Assembly (NCBI GenBank): GCA_023254055.1
Contig: JALQYN010000090.1
Coordinates: 1 to 48,764 of the forward strand
From: Polaribacter sp.
Lineage (GTDB): Bacteria > Bacteroidota > Bacteroidia > Flavobacteriales > Flavobacteriaceae
DNA: 48,764 nt
Direction: 5' to 3'
How positions within the stretch are numbered: position 1 is the stretch's first letter; each line of letters opens with the position of its first letter. Below are positions 17,351-25,513 of the stretch, one piece after another. The notes beneath the pieces were generated by a model. That model was given only the letters and a program-made list of their open reading frames with translations. It was not told where the DNA came from and made no database searches. A program made the translations under genes and the position numbers.

Positions 17351-17465
17351 GTCAGTTCGAGTGATTTTATTTTGAGACACCGAAAAATAAAATTATATCG
17401 AGAACATATTCAAAAAAACATCTCGAAACAAATTTCTAATTCTTCGAAAATTTACTCGATGTGAT
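17351..17465. repeat. Imperfect inverted-repeat element downstream of purE
   Basis: An AT-rich unit bounded by GTTCGAGTG-like and TCGAGAAC-like ends (17356-17405). A 10-bp stem ATTTTATTTT/AAAATAAAAT (17364-17373 with 17384-17393) is enclosed by GTTC/GAAC pairing. A second, looser inverted repeat follows to about 17465 (CATCTCGA and CTCGATGTG, with AAATTT in the middle). The form recalls the GTTCGAG-type intergenic repeats of flavobacteria; this is from memory and I see only one copy here. Confidence 0.5.
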
Positions 17466-17483
17466 ATTTAACAAAACTTAAAA

Positions 17484-19499
17484 ATGAATCCTTTATTACA
17501 AGATTTTAATACGGCCCCTTTTTCTAAAATTTCTGAACAAGATTATAAACCTGCTATTCAAACAGCTATCGAAGAAACAAAAAAAGAGATTGATCTTATT
17601 GTTTCAAATTCAGATACACCAACTTTTGAAAATACCACCGTTGCACTTGATTTTACTGGAGAGAAATTAGGTAGAATTACCAGTATTTTTTTCAATTTAA
17701 ATTCGGCAGAAACCAATGATAAAATTCAGAAAATTGCCAAAGAAATTTCTCCTTGGTTGAGCGAGTTTAAAAATGATATGATATTAAATGAAGCATTGTT
17801 TCAAAGAGTAAAAACAGTGTACGACTCTAAAGACGGTTTATCATTAACTCCAGAGCAAAGCATGTTACTTGAAAAACAGTACAAAGGTTTTGCTAGAAAT
17901 GGAGCTAATCTAAATGATGTAGAGAAATCTACCTTACGCAAAATTGATGCTGAGTTATCGAACTTATCCTTACAATTTGGAGAGAATGTTTTGGCAGAAA
18001 CCAATGCTTTTGAAATGCATTTAACAGCAGAAAAAGATGTAGCAGGATTACCGGAAAGTGTAAAAGAAGCAGCAAGTCAATTAGCTAAAGAAAATAATAA
18101 AGAAGGCTGGATTTTTACCTTAGATTACCCAAGCTATATTCCGTTTATGACCTATGCAGATTCTAGAGAATTGCGTAAAAAATTAGCTGTCGCTGCTGGC
18201 AAAAAAGCCTTTCAGAAAAACGATTTTAATAATGAAGATGTTGTTTTAGCTATTGTTAAATTACGTCATCAAAGAGCAAATCTATTAGGCTACAAAACAC
18301 ATGCGCATTTTGTTTTAGAAGAACGAATGGCTGAAACACCAGAAAAAGTTTTAAGTTTTTCTAACGAGCTTTTACAAAAAGCAAAACCTGCTGCTCAAAA
18401 AGAGTTTGAAGAGTTAGAAAGCTATGCAAAAAAGCTAGACGGAATTGATCAATTGCAAAAATGGGATGGTGCTTATTACGCAGAAAAACTCAAAAAAGAA
18501 CGTTACAATTTAGATCAAGAAATTCTAAAACCTTATTTTAAACTAGAAAATGTTATTGACGGAGTTTTTACCGTTGCTAGTAAATTATACGACTTACAAT
18601 TTAAAGAAGTCTTTGATATTGACACCTATCACCCTGATGTAAAAACATACAATGTAAGCGATATTGACAATAATTTTATTGCTGTTTTTTATGCAGATTT
18701 TCACCCAAGAAAAGGAAAAAGAAATGGTGCTTGGATGACTTCTTATAGACCTCAACAAATTAAAAACGGAATTAACGAAAGACCACATGTTTCTATCGTG
18801 TGTAATTTTACAAAACCAACAAATACAAAACCATCGCTTTTAACTTTTAATGAAGTAACAACACTGTTTCATGAATTTGGTCATGCATTGCATGGAATGC
18901 TAGCAAACACTACCTACAATAGCTTATCTGGAACCTCTGTTTCTTGGGATTTTGTAGAATTACCGAGTCAAATTTTAGAAAATTGGTGCTACGAAAAAGA
19001 AGCGCTGGAGTTATTTGCAAAACATTATGAAACTGGTGAAACAATACCGATGGAATATGTTACAAAAATTAAAGAATCTGCAAGTTTTCATGAAGGAATG
19101 CAGACCCTTCGTCAACTAAGCTTTGGATTGTTAGATATGAGTTGGCATTCACAAGATCCATCAAAAATAACTTCTGTAAAAGAATTTGAAAACCAAGCTT
19201 TTTCAAAAACAAAATTATATCCAGATGTAAAAGAAAATTGTATGAGCACTGCTTTTTCTCACATTTTTCAAGGTGGATATTCTGCAGGATATTACTCTTA
19301 CAAGTGGGCTGAAGTGTTGGATGCAGATGCTTTTGAATATTTCTTAGAAAAAGGAATTTTTAACAAAGAAGTAGCTACAAAGTTTAAAGAAAACGTTTTG
19401 TCTAAAGGAGGAACAGAAAAACCAATGGATTTATACAAACGTTTTAGAGGAAAAGAACCTAAACCTGATGCTTTGTTAAGACGTGCTGGACTTCTATAA
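17484..19499 (+). CDS. M3 family metallopeptidase (oligopeptidase A/Dcp type)
   Basis: A 671-residue zinc peptidase with the active-site helix HEFGHALHGM (about residues 462-471) and the downstream ligand Glu in SWDFVELPSQILENW, as in thimet-like enzymes. There is no signal peptide, so it should act in the cytoplasm on short peptides. The C-terminus GGYSAGYYSYKWAEVLDADAFEYF and FRGKEP motif match oligopeptidase A and peptidyl-dipeptidase Dcp; which of the two cannot be decided by eye. Confidence 0.94.
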   Translation: MNPLLQDFNTAPFSKISEQDYKPAIQTAIEETKKEIDLIVSNSDTPTFENTTVALDFTGEKLGRITSIFFNLNSAETNDKIQKIAKEISPWLSEFKNDMILNEALFQRVKTVYDSKDGLSLTPEQSMLLEKQYKGFARNGANLNDVEKSTLRKIDAELSNLSLQFGENVLAETNAFEMHLTAEKDVAGLPESVKEAASQLAKENNKEGWIFTLDYPSYIPFMTYADSRELRKKLAVAAGKKAFQKNDFNNEDVVLAIVKLRHQRANLLGYKTHAHFVLEERMAETPEKVLSFSNELLQKAKPAAQKEFEELESYAKKLDGIDQLQKWDGAYYAEKLKKERYNLDQEILKPYFKLENVIDGVFTVASKLYDLQFKEVFDIDTYHPDVKTYNVSDIDNNFIAVFYADFHPRKGKRNGAWMTSYRPQQIKNGINERPHVSIVCNFTKPTNTKPSLLTFNEVTTLFHEFGHALHGMLANTTYNSLSGTSVSWDFVELPSQILENWCYEKEALELFAKHYETGETIPMEYVTKIKESASFHEGMQTLRQLSFGLLDMSWHSQDPSKITSVKEFENQAFSKTKLYPDVKENCMSTAFSHIFQGGYSAGYYSYKWAEVLDADAFEYFLEKGIFNKEVATKFKENVLSKGGTEKPMDLYKRFRGKEPKPDALLRRAGLL

Positions 19500-19562
19500 T
19501 TAAAATTAACATATGTTTATAAAAACTAAAACTAAGAAATTTGCTTAGTAGTTATTATAGAA

Positions 19563-19589
19563 ATATATACTAATTTTATTAGTATATAT
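19563..19589. promoter_or_regulatory. Perfect 12-bp inverted repeat before the first barrel gene
   Basis: ATATATACTAAT, a TTT centre and ATTAGTATATAT lie 7 bases before the ATG at 19597. The hairpin or operator would overlap the ribosome-binding zone. A smaller ACTAAG/CTTAGT pair lies just upstream (19531-19549). No -7 consensus was found, so its role is open: operator, mRNA hairpin, or terminator of the M3 gene without a U tract. Confidence 0.45.
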
Positions 19590-19596
19590 AACCCCG

Positions 19597-20139
19597 ATGA
19601 AAACAAAACTTCTTTTATTAATTGTTTTACTTACTTTTAAAAGTCTTACTAGTTACAGCCAAGATACTGTTGATTTAACCATACATCACGACACTCGATT
19701 TCTTTTTGTTGGAGATGATAGAGGAAACCATGTCGGTACCATTGATATTGTTGTTAAATTGGAAATACCCCTTATAAAATTTCCCAAAAGCTATATCCAC
19801 TTTTTTCCTTCTATAGAGTACGCTAACTTGCATAAAGGCAGTTCTAGTTTACACGGAAGCGTACTCAAACGTTATGCTATAGGAGTTGGTTTTGTTAGAA
19901 AAGACCTCTTCTTAAAAAAGTTTAATGTTGGTATAGCACCACACATCGGATATATTTTAAGAGAAAATAAAGGAGCTTCAAGTTTGGGTCTTAATGCAGA
20001 AATTTCATACAGATTAACAAAAAGGTTTTCGTTAAGTTATATACATCAAATAGTAGAAAGATCAGATTTAACGTTTTTGTATAATGATACCTCAAACATT
20101 AAGAACAGTGCTCTTCTTGGATTTAAAGTTCACTTATAA
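19597..20139 (+). CDS. Predicted outer-membrane beta-barrel protein (tandem paralog 1)
   Basis: A 180-residue protein with a signal peptide ending near SYSQ (about residue 22). The rest is alternating hydrophobic strands, and it ends with HL after ALLGFKV, compatible with an 8-stranded barrel. No domain is recognised. It shares LFVGDD-x-GN, the D-I-V-V-K-L-E stretch and EYANL with the next gene, so the two are paralogs from a tandem duplication. An inverted repeat lies just before its start. Confidence 0.75.
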   Translation: MKTKLLLLIVLLTFKSLTSYSQDTVDLTIHHDTRFLFVGDDRGNHVGTIDIVVKLEIPLIKFPKSYIHFFPSIEYANLHKGSSSLHGSVLKRYAIGVGFVRKDLFLKKFNVGIAPHIGYILRENKGASSLGLNAEISYRLTKRFSLSYIHQIVERSDLTFLYNDTSNIKNSALLGFKVHL

Positions 20140-20237
20140 TTTTTTTATTTTAAATTTTAATGTAAAAAAAGATGTATCTTGCTTTACCCTTTTTATTGTA
20201 AAATGCTAACAAAAAAATATTAAAGAGCTATTTTTTG

Positions 20238-20816
20238 ATGAAAGTTTTAGTGCTTTTTTTATCCTTATTTTCTTTTTTACCATCTATTGGTCAAGAATCT
20301 GTTATTCCAAATAAAGATCAAGATGAGTCATTTATGAGTTTGTCTGTATACCAAGATTTAAAATTGTTATTTGTAGGAGACGACCTAGGGAATAGTGCAT
20401 TTACCCCTGATATTTTAGTTAAATTAGAGGTGGATGCTTTTAAGTTAAAAAAAAGTAGCTTTCATTTCGTTCTAGGAGCCGAGTATGCTGATTTAAAAAG
20501 CTCTTCTTTTCAGCGCTTTTTTTTGGGTTTTGGCTATAAAACATCATTCCCTTTTTTAAAGAAATTTGTTTTTGGAACCTCTATTGACCACGGATTAATG
20601 CTTCGTGGAAAAAGCAGTTTTCTTGGAAATGCTAAAGTAGACGAATCTTCGTTTATGGGTATAAGTCTTAATTTTGAAACCACCTACCCTGTTACAGATA
20701 AAACAAGACTTTCTTTAATGATTCAGGCAATAGACAGAAAAGATTTATCAATCCGATTTACCACAGGAAATACTATTAGGTACAGTATTTATTTTGGAGC
20801 AAAATTTACTTTGTAA
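20238..20816 (+). CDS. Predicted outer-membrane beta-barrel protein (tandem paralog 2)
   Basis: A 192-residue protein with a signal peptide ending near SIGQ (about residue 19) and a C-terminal phenylalanine-rich strand ending AKFTL. It aligns with the preceding gene over LFVGDDLGN, DILVKLE and EYADL, and both end in likely membrane strands. An in-frame TTG lies directly before the ATG; the ATG is taken as start. The 98-base gap to its paralog leaves room for its own promoter (weak match TATCTTG near 20175). Function unknown. Confidence 0.75.
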   Translation: MKVLVLFLSLFSFLPSIGQESVIPNKDQDESFMSLSVYQDLKLLFVGDDLGNSAFTPDILVKLEVDAFKLKKSSFHFVLGAEYADLKSSSFQRFFLGFGYKTSFPFLKKFVFGTSIDHGLMLRGKSSFLGNAKVDESSFMGISLNFETTYPVTDKTRLSLMIQAIDRKDLSIRFTTGNTIRYSIYFGAKFTL

Positions 20817-20919
20817 ATTCATTTTATAGCTCAAAATATAGATACTGACAGAATCTAAAATAAGATTTTTTTAAACTTTTCTTTAACACAATTATTTTTT
20901 TTTGAATTTAAAATGTCAA

Positions 20920-20927
20920 TACATTTG
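20920..20927 (+). promoter_or_regulatory. Promoter -7 element for the CarboxypepD_reg gene
   Basis: TACATTTG, an exact TAnnTTTG match, lies 17 bases before the ATG at 20945, with a TTG 15 bases upstream (slightly short spacing). Confidence 0.55.
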
Positions 20928-20944
20928 GCAGCAAATTCATTAAA

Positions 20945-22159
20945 ATGAAAAACATTTTTTTTATTGGTTTTACTTTAATCTTTTTATCTTCTTTTTCACA
21001 AAAAAGAATTTACGGAAAGGTTACTGATGAAAATAATTCACCTTTAGAAGGTGCTTCAGTCTACATAAATAATACAACAATAGGAAATTCTACAGATACA
21101 AATGGAGAATTTGTCTTAAATGTAAAAGAAGGAGCGCATGAGCTCATCATCTCTTATATAAGTTATAAAACAATACGGTATAGTTTAAATACAATTAGCT
21201 TTGTAAAACCCTTACTTTTTAAATTAAAACCCGAGGATAATTTATTAAATGAAGTTGTTTTAAAAAAACCTAAGTATGATGAGGAATGGAAATCTAACTT
21301 GGTTATTTTTAAAAGAGCTTTTTTCGGGAAAACAAAATTGGCAGAAGAGTGTGATATTATAAACCCAAAAGTGTTGTACTTTGAATTTAACAGAAAAACA
21401 GGAGAATTAACAGCTGAAGTTAAGGAGCCTCTCATTATAAAACACAAAGGGTTGGGTTATTTAATAACATTTGATTTGGTTGAGTTTTCACTTAAAAATA
21501 ATCGTTTATTCTTCAGTGGATACACAAGATACAGCAATTTAAAAAAATCAATTAGAAAAAAATGGAAGAGAAATAGACTTGAAGCATTCAATGGGTCTCA
21601 AATGCATTTTTTACGCAGTTTAACGAGCAAACAATTGAAAAAAAACGGATTTATTGTCAATCAATTTAGAAGAGAACTTAACCCCGAAAGACCTTCAGAA
21701 AAGGAAATTAAGTTTGCAAAAGAGCTACTACAACTTCAAGGAAATACAATTTCAACTCTAAAAAAAACAAAACCTCCTTTAACACAGTTAGATAGTGCTT
21801 TAGTTATTATGGAAAACAGCAAAAAACCTAAGTATATAGATTATTTATATAAAAGAAATATTTCTGAAGAGCATATGTATTCATCAAATAAAAATGTTTC
21901 TTTTTTAGATTTCGAAAACTACCTAACTGTAATTTACACCAAAGAACCTGAAGAAGAAAATTATTTAATTGGAATGTTTGGGAAACGCAAAAAAGCAATT
22001 GGAATGCAAACCTCAAATATTGTTTTAATTAATGGGAAATCAATGATTGATAAATCTGGAGTTCTTATAAACCCAAAAGCTATGTATGTTGAAGGCTATT
22101 GGGGGTTTGAATCTTTTGCTAATATGTTGCCAACAGATTACCAGACTAACAAAAATTAA
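20945..22159 (+). CDS. CarboxypepD_reg-like domain protein, secreted
   Basis: A 404-residue protein with a signal peptide (about 1-18, ending SFSQ), then a carboxypeptidase-regulatory-like beta-sandwich (about 20-95: RIYGKVTDENNSPLEGASVYINN ... TDTNGEFVLNV) and a DNLLNEVVL segment resembling the start of a TonB plug. The remaining 300 residues have no barrel and no domain I can name; a lysine-rich stretch lies near 205-220. It is probably periplasmic or anchored at the outer membrane. Its stop overlaps that of the converging glycosyltransferase gene (22156-22159). Confidence 0.8.
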   Translation: MKNIFFIGFTLIFLSSFSQKRIYGKVTDENNSPLEGASVYINNTTIGNSTDTNGEFVLNVKEGAHELIISYISYKTIRYSLNTISFVKPLLFKLKPEDNLLNEVVLKKPKYDEEWKSNLVIFKRAFFGKTKLAEECDIINPKVLYFEFNRKTGELTAEVKEPLIIKHKGLGYLITFDLVEFSLKNNRLFFSGYTRYSNLKKSIRKKWKRNRLEAFNGSQMHFLRSLTSKQLKKNGFIVNQFRRELNPERPSEKEIKFAKELLQLQGNTISTLKKTKPPLTQLDSALVIMENSKKPKYIDYLYKRNISEEHMYSSNKNVSFLDFENYLTVIYTKEPEEENYLIGMFGKRKKAIGMQTSNIVLINGKSMIDKSGVLINPKAMYVEGYWGFESFANMLPTDYQTNKN

Positions 22160-23397
22160 TTCTTGTTTTTTTCCTCAATCCATTTACTCATGTATTTAGT
22201 ACTCTGTAGTGTTTGATGTTGTACTAAATTTCCCATAAAATTTTGAGTTCTATGTTGTTTAATTTCATTTTGAAGCAGAATTAATCGATTTATAAAATGG
22301 TCACCAATCATAACTTTATTGTATAGCTGATTAATAATTTGTATTCCGTTTTTCTGAGATTGACTCCATAAAGCTTCATCGGTAGATAATGCAATTGCTT
22401 TTTGTGCAAAAACAGTCAAATCATTTTCTATAAATCCATTCCAAGGTAAATCTTCATGCATCCCTTCTGCTCCAATGGTTGTAGTTACGCTAGGTGTTCC
22501 ACAGAGCATCGCTTCAGTTAATTTACCTTTGATTCCTGCTCCAAAACGCAAAGGCGCTAAAACCACCTTGCAATTACTGACTATTTCTCTTGGATTGTTT
22601 GTATATCCTTTAATTAAAAAACCCTCTTTTTCATTATGTAACTGTAAAATTTGTTGTGTAGCATAGGCTCCATAAACATGCAATTCTGCTTTTGGCAATT
22701 GCTTTCTAATCTGTTTCCAAATAGTCTTTTTCAACAACAAAACAGCATCAACATTGGGTGGATGCAAAAAATTACCAATAATTGTAAAATGATTTCTTTG
22801 CTGAAAAGGGTTCCAGCTTTCTATATCATTTTGTTCAATTTGCTGTAATAAAAAAGGAATATGATGTAAGATTTGCCTATCAATTTTAAACACATTTTCT
22901 AATAGCTCCATTTCAAAAGTAGAAATGATCAACGACAAATCACAACGCAATATGGATGCAATTTCTCTTTTTGCAATATCAGAGTTCAATAGTTTCTCTA
23001 CAGAAAACTCTTGTTGGCTTTTTACTGCATCTTCTCTTACTTTACGTAAGCAATGTAAATCTTCGGTATCTAAAATTCGGATAGCCTTCGGGCAATTTTC
23101 CGACATTCGCCAACCAAATTGCTCTTCTATCATAAAACGATCAAAGACAACAATGGTTGGATTCAAGTTTCTTATAAAGTCATCAAAAGATGAAGAATTT
23201 AACTCAATAGCAACCTCATCAACTGCAATAGTTTTTAAATCAAAAGCTTTCTCTGATTTTTGGGTAGTTGTTGCAAATGTAACCAAGTATTCTTGCTGCA
23301 AAAACAACTCGATTAATTGCAGCATTCTGCTTCCTGCAGCTGAAGAATTTGGCTCAACCCAAACAGCTCCAATTATTAAAACAGATTGTTTTGTCAA
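22156..23397 (-). CDS. Glycosyltransferase, GT-B fold (GT1/GT4 type)
   Basis: A 413-residue protein with a Rossmann-like start (VLIIGAVWVEPNSSAAGSRM) and a C-terminal donor-binding half with FTIIGNFLHPPNVDAVLLL, ELHVYGAY and APLRFGAGIKGKLTEAMLCGTPSVTT, typical of nucleotide-sugar glycosyltransferases. The sugar and acceptor are unknown. The start is a TTG that overlaps the haem-protein stop (TAATTG); no ATG is nearby. It forms an operon with the haem-binding gene. Confidence 0.88.
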   Translation of the reverse strand: MTKQSVLIIGAVWVEPNSSAAGSRMLQLIELFLQQEYLVTFATTTQKSEKAFDLKTIAVDEVAIELNSSSFDDFIRNLNPTIVVFDRFMIEEQFGWRMSENCPKAIRILDTEDLHCLRKVREDAVKSQQEFSVEKLLNSDIAKREIASILRCDLSLIISTFEMELLENVFKIDRQILHHIPFLLQQIEQNDIESWNPFQQRNHFTIIGNFLHPPNVDAVLLLKKTIWKQIRKQLPKAELHVYGAYATQQILQLHNEKEGFLIKGYTNNPREIVSNCKVVLAPLRFGAGIKGKLTEAMLCGTPSVTTTIGAEGMHEDLPWNGFIENDLTVFAQKAIALSTDEALWSQSQKNGIQIINQLYNKVMIGDHFINRLILLQNEIKQHRTQNFMGNLVQHQTLQSTKYMSKWIEEKNKN

Positions 23398-23871
23398 TTA
23401 CTTTGCTTTTAATTGCGCTCCGTAATTAGACTGAACACCTTTTGCCCAATCTACAATTAGTTTGACTTGTGCATCGGTTAAATTTGCTTCAGTATGCGTC
23501 CATGTATACGAATCTAAAGGCATGTTTTTCTTTTCAACTTCTTCAAAAACTTCTTCCATTTTATGTTCTTTCTTTTTTAAAGAGTATTCTGCCCATTTCG
23601 AAAAATTTAAATGTTTTGATCCTTCTTTGACATGATCTGCCATCCAATAATTAACTGGTGTTATAGAGCTATACCAAGGATAACGTGTAGAATTTGAGTG
23701 ACAATCAAAACATGATTCTTTCAAAATTTTATGAACTTCATCTGATGGTTTTGTTTCTTCAATAAATGTTGCTAAAGAAGTTAAATCACCTTCGTTTTTT
23801 TCAGGTCCAAAAAATTGAGCTACTATAAAAACAACTAGTACAACCCAACCTATTTTTTTTACTATTTTCAT
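23398..23871 (-). CDS. Haem-binding (cytochrome c-like) domain protein
   Basis: A 157-residue protein with one N-terminal membrane helix or signal anchor (about 6-22) and a c-type haem motif C54-F-D-C57-H58. A later KKNMPLDSY gives a possible Met axial ligand. It fits the Haem_bd family seen in Bacteroidota. The haem domain would face the periplasm. It is directly coupled to the glycosyltransferase gene (stop meets start), which has no obvious functional link. A weak -7 match TATCTTTA lies about 20 bases before its start. Confidence 0.88.
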   Translation of the reverse strand: MKIVKKIGWVVLVVFIVAQFFGPEKNEGDLTSLATFIEETKPSDEVHKILKESCFDCHSNSTRYPWYSSITPVNYWMADHVKEGSKHLNFSKWAEYSLKKKEHKMEEVFEEVEKKNMPLDSYTWTHTEANLTDAQVKLIVDWAKGVQSNYGAQLKAK

Positions 23872-23938
23872 TTGTTGTGGTTTTAAAAATTAAAGATAGT
23901 AATTCTTCTGTATAGTAGAGAATTTAAACAATAATGTT

Positions 23939-23946
23939 TACTTTTG
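23939..23946 (+). promoter_or_regulatory. Promoter -7 element for lpdA
   Basis: TACTTTTG, an exact TAnnTTTG match, 68 bases before the lpdA ATG. The leader holds a 10-codon open frame (23968-24000). Confidence 0.5.
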
Positions 23947-24014
23947 TACTCCAAAATTATTTTAAAAATGAAACCGCAAGGTTACATGAGACATAAATAA
24001 ATAAACAAAAACTC

Positions 24015-25415
24015 ATGAAATACGACATCATCGTTATTGGTTCTGGTCCTGGAGGATATATAGCTGCTATCAGAGCTTCTCAATTAGGTAAAAAAGTTGC
24101 CATTATAGAAAAATACTCAACCTTAGGAGGAACCTGTACAAATGTTGGGTGTATTCCATCAAAAGCACTGTTAGATTCTTCACATCATTATTACGATGCC
24201 ATACATCATTTTGATACTCATGGAATTTCTATTGAAACTCCTAAAATAGATTTCTCTAAAATGGTAGAACGCAAAGCTAATATTGTTGAAACCACTACCG
24301 GAGGTATAAAATACTTAATGGATAAAAACAATATTGATGTTTTTGAAGGGCTTGGTTCTTTTGTTGATTCGACACATGTGAAAATTGCAAAAAACGACGG
24401 CACAGAAGAAACTATTGAAGGAACGAACATTGTTATTGCAACAGGTTCTAAACCTGCAACACTTCCTTTTATCAGCTTAGATAAAGAGCGTATTATTACT
24501 TCTACTGAAGCATTAAAACTAAAAGAAATCCCAAAACATTTAATTGTTATTGGTGGTGGAGTTATTGGATTAGAATTAGGGTCTGTATATAAACGTTTAG
24601 GTGCAGAAGTTACTGTTGTAGAATATGCTCCGAAAATTACACCAACTATGGATGCTGATGTATCTAAAGAATTACAAAAAGTACTGAAGAAACAAGGGAT
24701 GAAATTTGCAATTAGCCATGGTGTAACTGCTGTTGAAAGAAATGGCGATGAAGTACTTGTTAAAGCAACTGATAAAAAAGGAAGAGAAGTTGAGTTTGCA
24801 GGAGACTATTGTTTAGTAGCAGTTGGAAGAAAGCCTTTTACCGAAGGTTTAGGATTAGAAAATGCAGGAGTTCAATTAAATGAAAGAAACCAAGTTGAAG
24901 TTAACGATCACTTACAAACTTCTGTTTCTAATATTTATGCTATTGGTGATGTTGTTAAAGGTGCCATGTTAGCACATAAAGCAGAAGAAGAAGGTGTAGT
25001 TGTAGCAGAATATTTAGCGGGTCAAAAACCACATATAGATTATAATTTAATTCCTGGTGTTGTGTATACATGGCCAGAAGTTGCTGCTGTTGGAAAAACA
25101 GAAGAAGAATTAAAAGAGGCTGGTGTAGCTTATAAAGCAGGTAAATTTTCAATGAGAGCTTTAGGAAGATCTAGAGCAAGCGGAGATATTGATGGTTTTG
25201 TTAAAGTATTAGCAGACACAACAACAGATGAAATATTAGGAGTTCATATTGTGGGCGCGCGGGCTGCAGATTTAATCATGGAAGCTGCTGTTGCTATGGA
25301 ATATAGAGCATCTGCTGAGGATTTAGCAAGAATTTGCCATGGGCACCCAACTTATTCAGAAGCAATTAAAGAAGCTGCAAAAGCTGCTTGGGACGGAAAG
25401 CCTTTAAACGCTTAA
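24015..25415 (+). CDS. lpdA: Dihydrolipoyl dehydrogenase (E3)
   Basis: E3 reoxidises dihydrolipoamide in the pyruvate and 2-oxoglutarate dehydrogenase complexes, passing electrons through FAD to NAD. The 466-residue protein has the FAD motif IGSGPGGY at residues 8-15, the redox-active pair C41 and C46 in GGTCTNVGCIPSK, the NAD motif GGGVIGLELG, the second FAD motif YAIGDV and the C-terminal active-site HPTYSE. No E1 or E2 gene is adjacent. A hairpin terminator follows. Confidence 0.97.
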   Translation: MKYDIIVIGSGPGGYIAAIRASQLGKKVAIIEKYSTLGGTCTNVGCIPSKALLDSSHHYYDAIHHFDTHGISIETPKIDFSKMVERKANIVETTTGGIKYLMDKNNIDVFEGLGSFVDSTHVKIAKNDGTEETIEGTNIVIATGSKPATLPFISLDKERIITSTEALKLKEIPKHLIVIGGGVIGLELGSVYKRLGAEVTVVEYAPKITPTMDADVSKELQKVLKKQGMKFAISHGVTAVERNGDEVLVKATDKKGREVEFAGDYCLVAVGRKPFTEGLGLENAGVQLNERNQVEVNDHLQTSVSNIYAIGDVVKGAMLAHKAEEEGVVVAEYLAGQKPHIDYNLIPGVVYTWPEVAAVGKTEEELKEAGVAYKAGKFSMRALGRSRASGDIDGFVKVLADTTTDEILGVHIVGARAADLIMEAAVAMEYRASAEDLARICHGHPTYSEAIKEAAKAAWDGKPLNA

Positions 25416-25435
25416 TATAAAAGTTTAGTTATTTT

Positions 25436-25482
25436 AAAAAGCAATTTTGTGCTGAGTTTAGATCAGTATCGAGTTGCTTTTT
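25436..25482 (+). terminator. Terminator after lpdA
   Basis: AAAAAGCAA pairs with TTGCTTTTT, with an inner CTGA/TCAG pairing, and a long T run follows. It lies about 20 bases past the lpdA stop. Confidence 0.75.
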
Positions 25483-25513
25483 TTTGTTTTAAAACTTTGC
25501 CTACTTTTATCAA

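Noticed and set aside
19500..19596. Terminator of the M3 peptidase gene
   Set aside because: The inverted repeats here lack a GC-rich stem and a following T run, so I treat the main one as a possible operator.
22925..23425. 166-codon plus-strand open frame opposite the glycosyltransferase
   Set aside because: Antisense to a gene with recognisable donor-binding motifs; low-complexity composition and no start signals.
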